DNA of 64,000 nucleotides from Cellvibrionales bacterium (GTDB taxonomy: Bacteria > Pseudomonadota > Gammaproteobacteria > Pseudomonadales > UBA7239). A model generated the notes under the pieces. It ran no database searches and had not been told where the DNA came from. It saw nothing but the letters and a program-made list of their open reading frames with translations. Both the position numbers and the translations under genes were made by a program. Positions within the stretch are counted from its first letter, which is position 1, and each line of letters begins with the position of its first letter. The stretch is taken from assembly GCA_016713115.1 (NCBI GenBank), contig JADJPU010000001.1, positions 682,001 to 746,000 of the forward strand, written 5' to 3'. Positions 61,707 to 64,000 of the stretch are shown piece after piece.

Positions 61707-62600
61707 CTATTTCATCGGAATGGTATTGATACCATTGCCATTCAGCATGAGGCGCGCGTTATCCGCTTCGGCACTGGTATGAAATGGTCCAGCTAAAACC
61801 TTCTGCAAGCTCGCACCATTCGCATCACTGGCGGCACGAATAGAAGCACCAACACCCAAGCGCGACATTTTACTGCGCAGTTTTTCCGCCTCCGCCTTGT
61901 TGCGGAACACGCCGGCTTGCAGGTAGCGCGCGCCGCTTGTACTTGCTGATGCTGCAGTTTTTGCAGCCACCACAGACGACTTTTCTTTAGGTGCTTTTTC
62001 TTGCGCCTTCAATTTCCGCTCTTGCTCTTTTTGCGCCAGCAATTGCTGCATAGGGTCCAGCTCTTCTTCCGGTTGGACTTTTACCGCTGCTGTTTTAGTT
62101 TCTGGCACGGGTGCGACGGGCGGCTCCACCGTAGTAGTTGCGGCCACAGCAGCTGTTGGCGCGGTAGCTGTAACTGTAGCTGGGGCTGGAGTAGCACCCG
62201 CTGTGGCTGTTGCTGCAACGGGCTGCCCTGCAGTGTCGGTCGTTGGCGTAGTCGGCGGCGGCATAGTCGGCTGCTCGGCAGGCGCGATATCCGTCACTGG
62301 CTGACCGCCCTCCGGCAGCTTGGTGTAGAACTCAAATACAGGGCTGACGCGTTTAGGTGGTGCAGGAGGCTGCTCGGCAGCAGGAGTCTCACTGCTAGTG
62401 GCTGGATGCTGCGGAGCAAGAACAGGCGCCGGCAGCGGCGGACGCACACCCGACAAATACACCAAAAACATGATCAGACAACCGACTAGGGTGCCAACCA
62501 ATACCCACAACCAAGAGGGTATGCCTTTACTTTTTTTGCGTTTGGGTGCGCGAGGGGCTTCCTTTCGGATGCGCTGGCTTCTGGCAAAATCGTGGCTCAT
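61707..62600 (-). CDS. FtsN-like SPOR-domain membrane protein
   Basis: A 297-residue bitopic protein with a basic cytoplasmic N terminus (RAPKRKKSKG), one membrane segment (~30-50), a long Pro/Ala/Thr-rich periplasmic linker (~55-200), and a C-terminal SPOR domain (~220-295) that binds denuded peptidoglycan at the septum. The position between argS and hslV matches the FtsN-like gene of pseudomonads. The ATG at 62600 removes an unconserved 27-residue extension. Confidence 0.9.
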   Translation of the reverse strand: MSHDFARSQRIRKEAPRAPKRKKSKGIPSWLWVLVGTLVGCLIMFLVYLSGVRPPLPAPVLAPQHPATSSETPAAEQPPAPPKRVSPVFEFYTKLPEGGQPVTDIAPAEQPTMPPPTTPTTDTAGQPVAATATAGATPAPATVTATAPTAAVAATTTVEPPVAPVPETKTAAVKVQPEEELDPMQQLLAQKEQERKLKAQEKAPKEKSSVVAAKTAASASTSGARYLQAGVFRNKAEAEKLRSKMSRLGVGASIRAASDANGASLQKVLAGPFHTSAEADNARLMLNGNGINTIPMK

Positions 62601-62637
62601 TGCGCGCTCACTGCTCCACTGTGTTTTAACAAAACCA

Positions 62638-64000
62638 TTACATAGACTCCGGCGCGCTGACACCCAACAGCTGTAAACCATTGCGCAATACTTGCTGCGT
62701 GGCCACGGCCAGCGTTAAGCGTGCGTTGCGTAACGCGGCATCTTCCACCAAGAACTGCGCAGCGTTGTACCAAGTATGCAAGCCAGCGGCCAGTTCGCGC
62801 AAATACTGCGCAATGCTGTGCGGCGACAAATCTTGTGCTGCGGATGCCACCACATCTGGATAGCGCGCCAAGGTATTCAGCAAATCGGACTCATGAGATG
62901 CGGCAAGGCAATCCAAATGCGCCAAGCCTTGCTCTGGATCCCAAAGCAAACTTTTTTCTTGTGCTTGCTTCAACACGCTGCAAATGCGTGCGTGGGCGTA
63001 CTGAATGTAATACACGGGATTGTCGTTGCTTTTGGCAACAGCCAAATCCACATCAAACACCAATTGCGAGGTAGCGGCGCGCGACACCAAGAAATAACGC
63101 GTGGCATCGCGTCCACACCATTCGATTAAATCGCGCAAGGTGACATAAGAACCGGCGCGCTTGGAAATTTTTACTTCTTCGCCGCCGCGCATTACCGTCA
63201 CCATCTGGTGCAGCACATAATCAGGCCAAGCGGTAGGAATCCCCACATTCAAAGCCTGCAAACCGGCGCGCACACGCGTGATGGTGGAATGGTGATCGGC
63301 GCCCTGTTCGTTAATCACACGCGTAAAACCGCGCTGCCATTTGTTCAAGTGATACGCGACATCCGGCACAAAATAGGTGTAACCGCCTTCCGTTTTGCGC
63401 ATCACGCGATCTTTGTCATCGCCAAAATCCGTGGTCTTTAACCACAACGCGCCGTCTTTTTCGTAAGTGTGCCCCTGCGCAATCATTTGCTGTACCGCAG
63501 CTTCTACTTTGCCTTCACTGTAGAGCGAGGATTCGAGATAAAACACATCAAAGCGCACATCAAACGCTTGCAAATCCAAATCTTGTTCGCGGCGCAAATA
63601 CGCTACCGCGAATTGACGAATCGCATCGGTATTGTGCGGGTCTTTTGCATCAATTTTTTTACCGGCCAAGTAGGCTTCCGCCACATCAGTGATGTAATCG
63701 CCGCGATAACCGTCTGCTGGCCACGCAGCATCATCCGGCGTTAAACCAGTGGCGCGCGCTTGCACCGACAGCGCAAGATTATTGATCTGTGCGCCAGCAT
63801 CGTTGTAATAAAACTCGCGCGTCACATCCCAGCCGGTAGCCGCCAGCAAACGGCACAGGCAATCACCAATCGCTGCACCGCGACCGTGACCCACATGCAG
63901 CGGCCCAGTCGGGTTGGCTGACACAAACTCCACTTGCACTTTACGACCCGCGCCCGTGTTGCTGCGGCCAAAGTTTTCTCGCTCCGCCAAAATGCGCGCC
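62638..64000 (-). CDS. argS: Arginyl-tRNA synthetase, C-terminal part (runs off the window)
   Basis: The last ~454 residues of a class I synthetase that charges tRNA-Arg. It shows the HIGH-type motif HVGHGRG, the KISKRAGSYVTL region and the anticodon-binding helical domain ending in LLGVSAPESM. The N-terminal domain lies beyond the right edge. It is 37 bases upstream of the SPOR gene. Confidence 0.97.
   Translation of the reverse strand, partial: ARILAERENFGRSNTGAGRKVQVEFVSANPTGPLHVGHGRGAAIGDCLCRLLAATGWDVTREFYYNDAGAQINNLALSVQARATGLTPDDAAWPADGYRGDYITDVAEAYLAGKKIDAKDPHNTDAIRQFAVAYLRREQDLDLQAFDVRFDVFYLESSLYSEGKVEAAVQQMIAQGHTYEKDGALWLKTTDFGDDKDRVMRKTEGGYTYFVPDVAYHLNKWQRGFTRVINEQGADHHSTITRVRAGLQALNVGIPTAWPDYVLHQMVTVMRGGEEVKISKRAGSYVTLRDLIEWCGRDATRYFLVSRAATSQLVFDVDLAVAKSNDNPVYYIQYAHARICSVLKQAQEKSLLWDPEQGLAHLDCLAASHESDLLNTLARYPDVVASAAQDLSPHSIAQYLRELAAGLHTWYNAAQFLVEDAALRNARLTLAVATQQVLRNGLQLLGVSAPESM

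Noticed and set aside
1..64000. CRISPR arrays, tRNA genes, insertion sequences, prophage
   Set aside because: No regular repeat-spacer pattern, cloverleaf-like conserved blocks, transposase, integrase or phage structural genes were recognised on either strand by reading; a dedicated scan was not possible.

Overview
The window is a chromosomal segment of a gammaproteobacterium, most like the Pseudomonadales/Cellvibrionales group. It carries a complete rnpB-mraZ-to-ftsZ division and cell-wall cluster, a pgk-fba pair, ptsP, radA, ubiE-ubiJ-ubiB, and argS-SPOR-hslV-hslU in Pseudomonas-like arrangement. Base composition is moderate (roughly half G+C by eye), with two visibly AT-richer genes. No tRNA, rRNA, insertion sequence, prophage or CRISPR array was seen.

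Layout. 1-0.6 kb: 3' end of ptsP. 0.65-0.95 kb: a gene-free stretch that on the minus strand looks like a CsrB/RsmZ-type regulatory RNA, with many GGA motifs, a GGA-looped terminator and a GacA-type upstream box. 1.05-5.3 kb: radA, then two minus-strand genes (a GT87-like membrane glycosyltransferase and a CHASE-GGDEF cyclase). 5.4-9.5 kb: mrp, ppa, fba and pgk. 9.6-27.2 kb: the dcw cluster on the minus strand with rnpB upstream of mraZ. mraY needs two compensating frame corrections. 27.3-35.8 kb: an acyl-CoA ligase and a divergent GMC oxidoreductase, a four-gene MacAB-like export system, and a PAP2 phosphatase. 35.8-38.9 kb: ubiE-ubiJ-ubiB. 38.9-59.8 kb: a block of about 20 kb of accessory genes between ubiE and hslU. 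59.8-64 kb: hslU, hslV, a SPOR protein and the 3' part of argS.

The accessory block is the most unusual part. It holds a broken cytochrome P450; a surface-glycan operon (yicC, acyltransferase, DPM1-like and GT39-like transferases); and a folate/corrinoid one-carbon module (metV-like, metF, stand-alone MetH-activation domain, purU, SDR, and probably a PF13769-type small protein). It also holds a 2-oxoacid oxidoreductase KorA-KorB with its own GltD-like FAD/Fe-S subunit immediately upstream of metV-metF, a lone cobS, a fused O6-alkylguanine methyltransferase/AlkA glycosylase, and a GT2-membrane-radical SAM-SPASM fusion protein.

Five loci are broken by single-base shifts: mraY (two), P450, GT39, korA and a SnoaL-like gene. 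Four of the six shifts are explained by one missing A/T in a short A or T run. Because mraY is essential, some of these are probably sequence errors. The P450 also has an in-frame nonsense codon, which points to real decay there.
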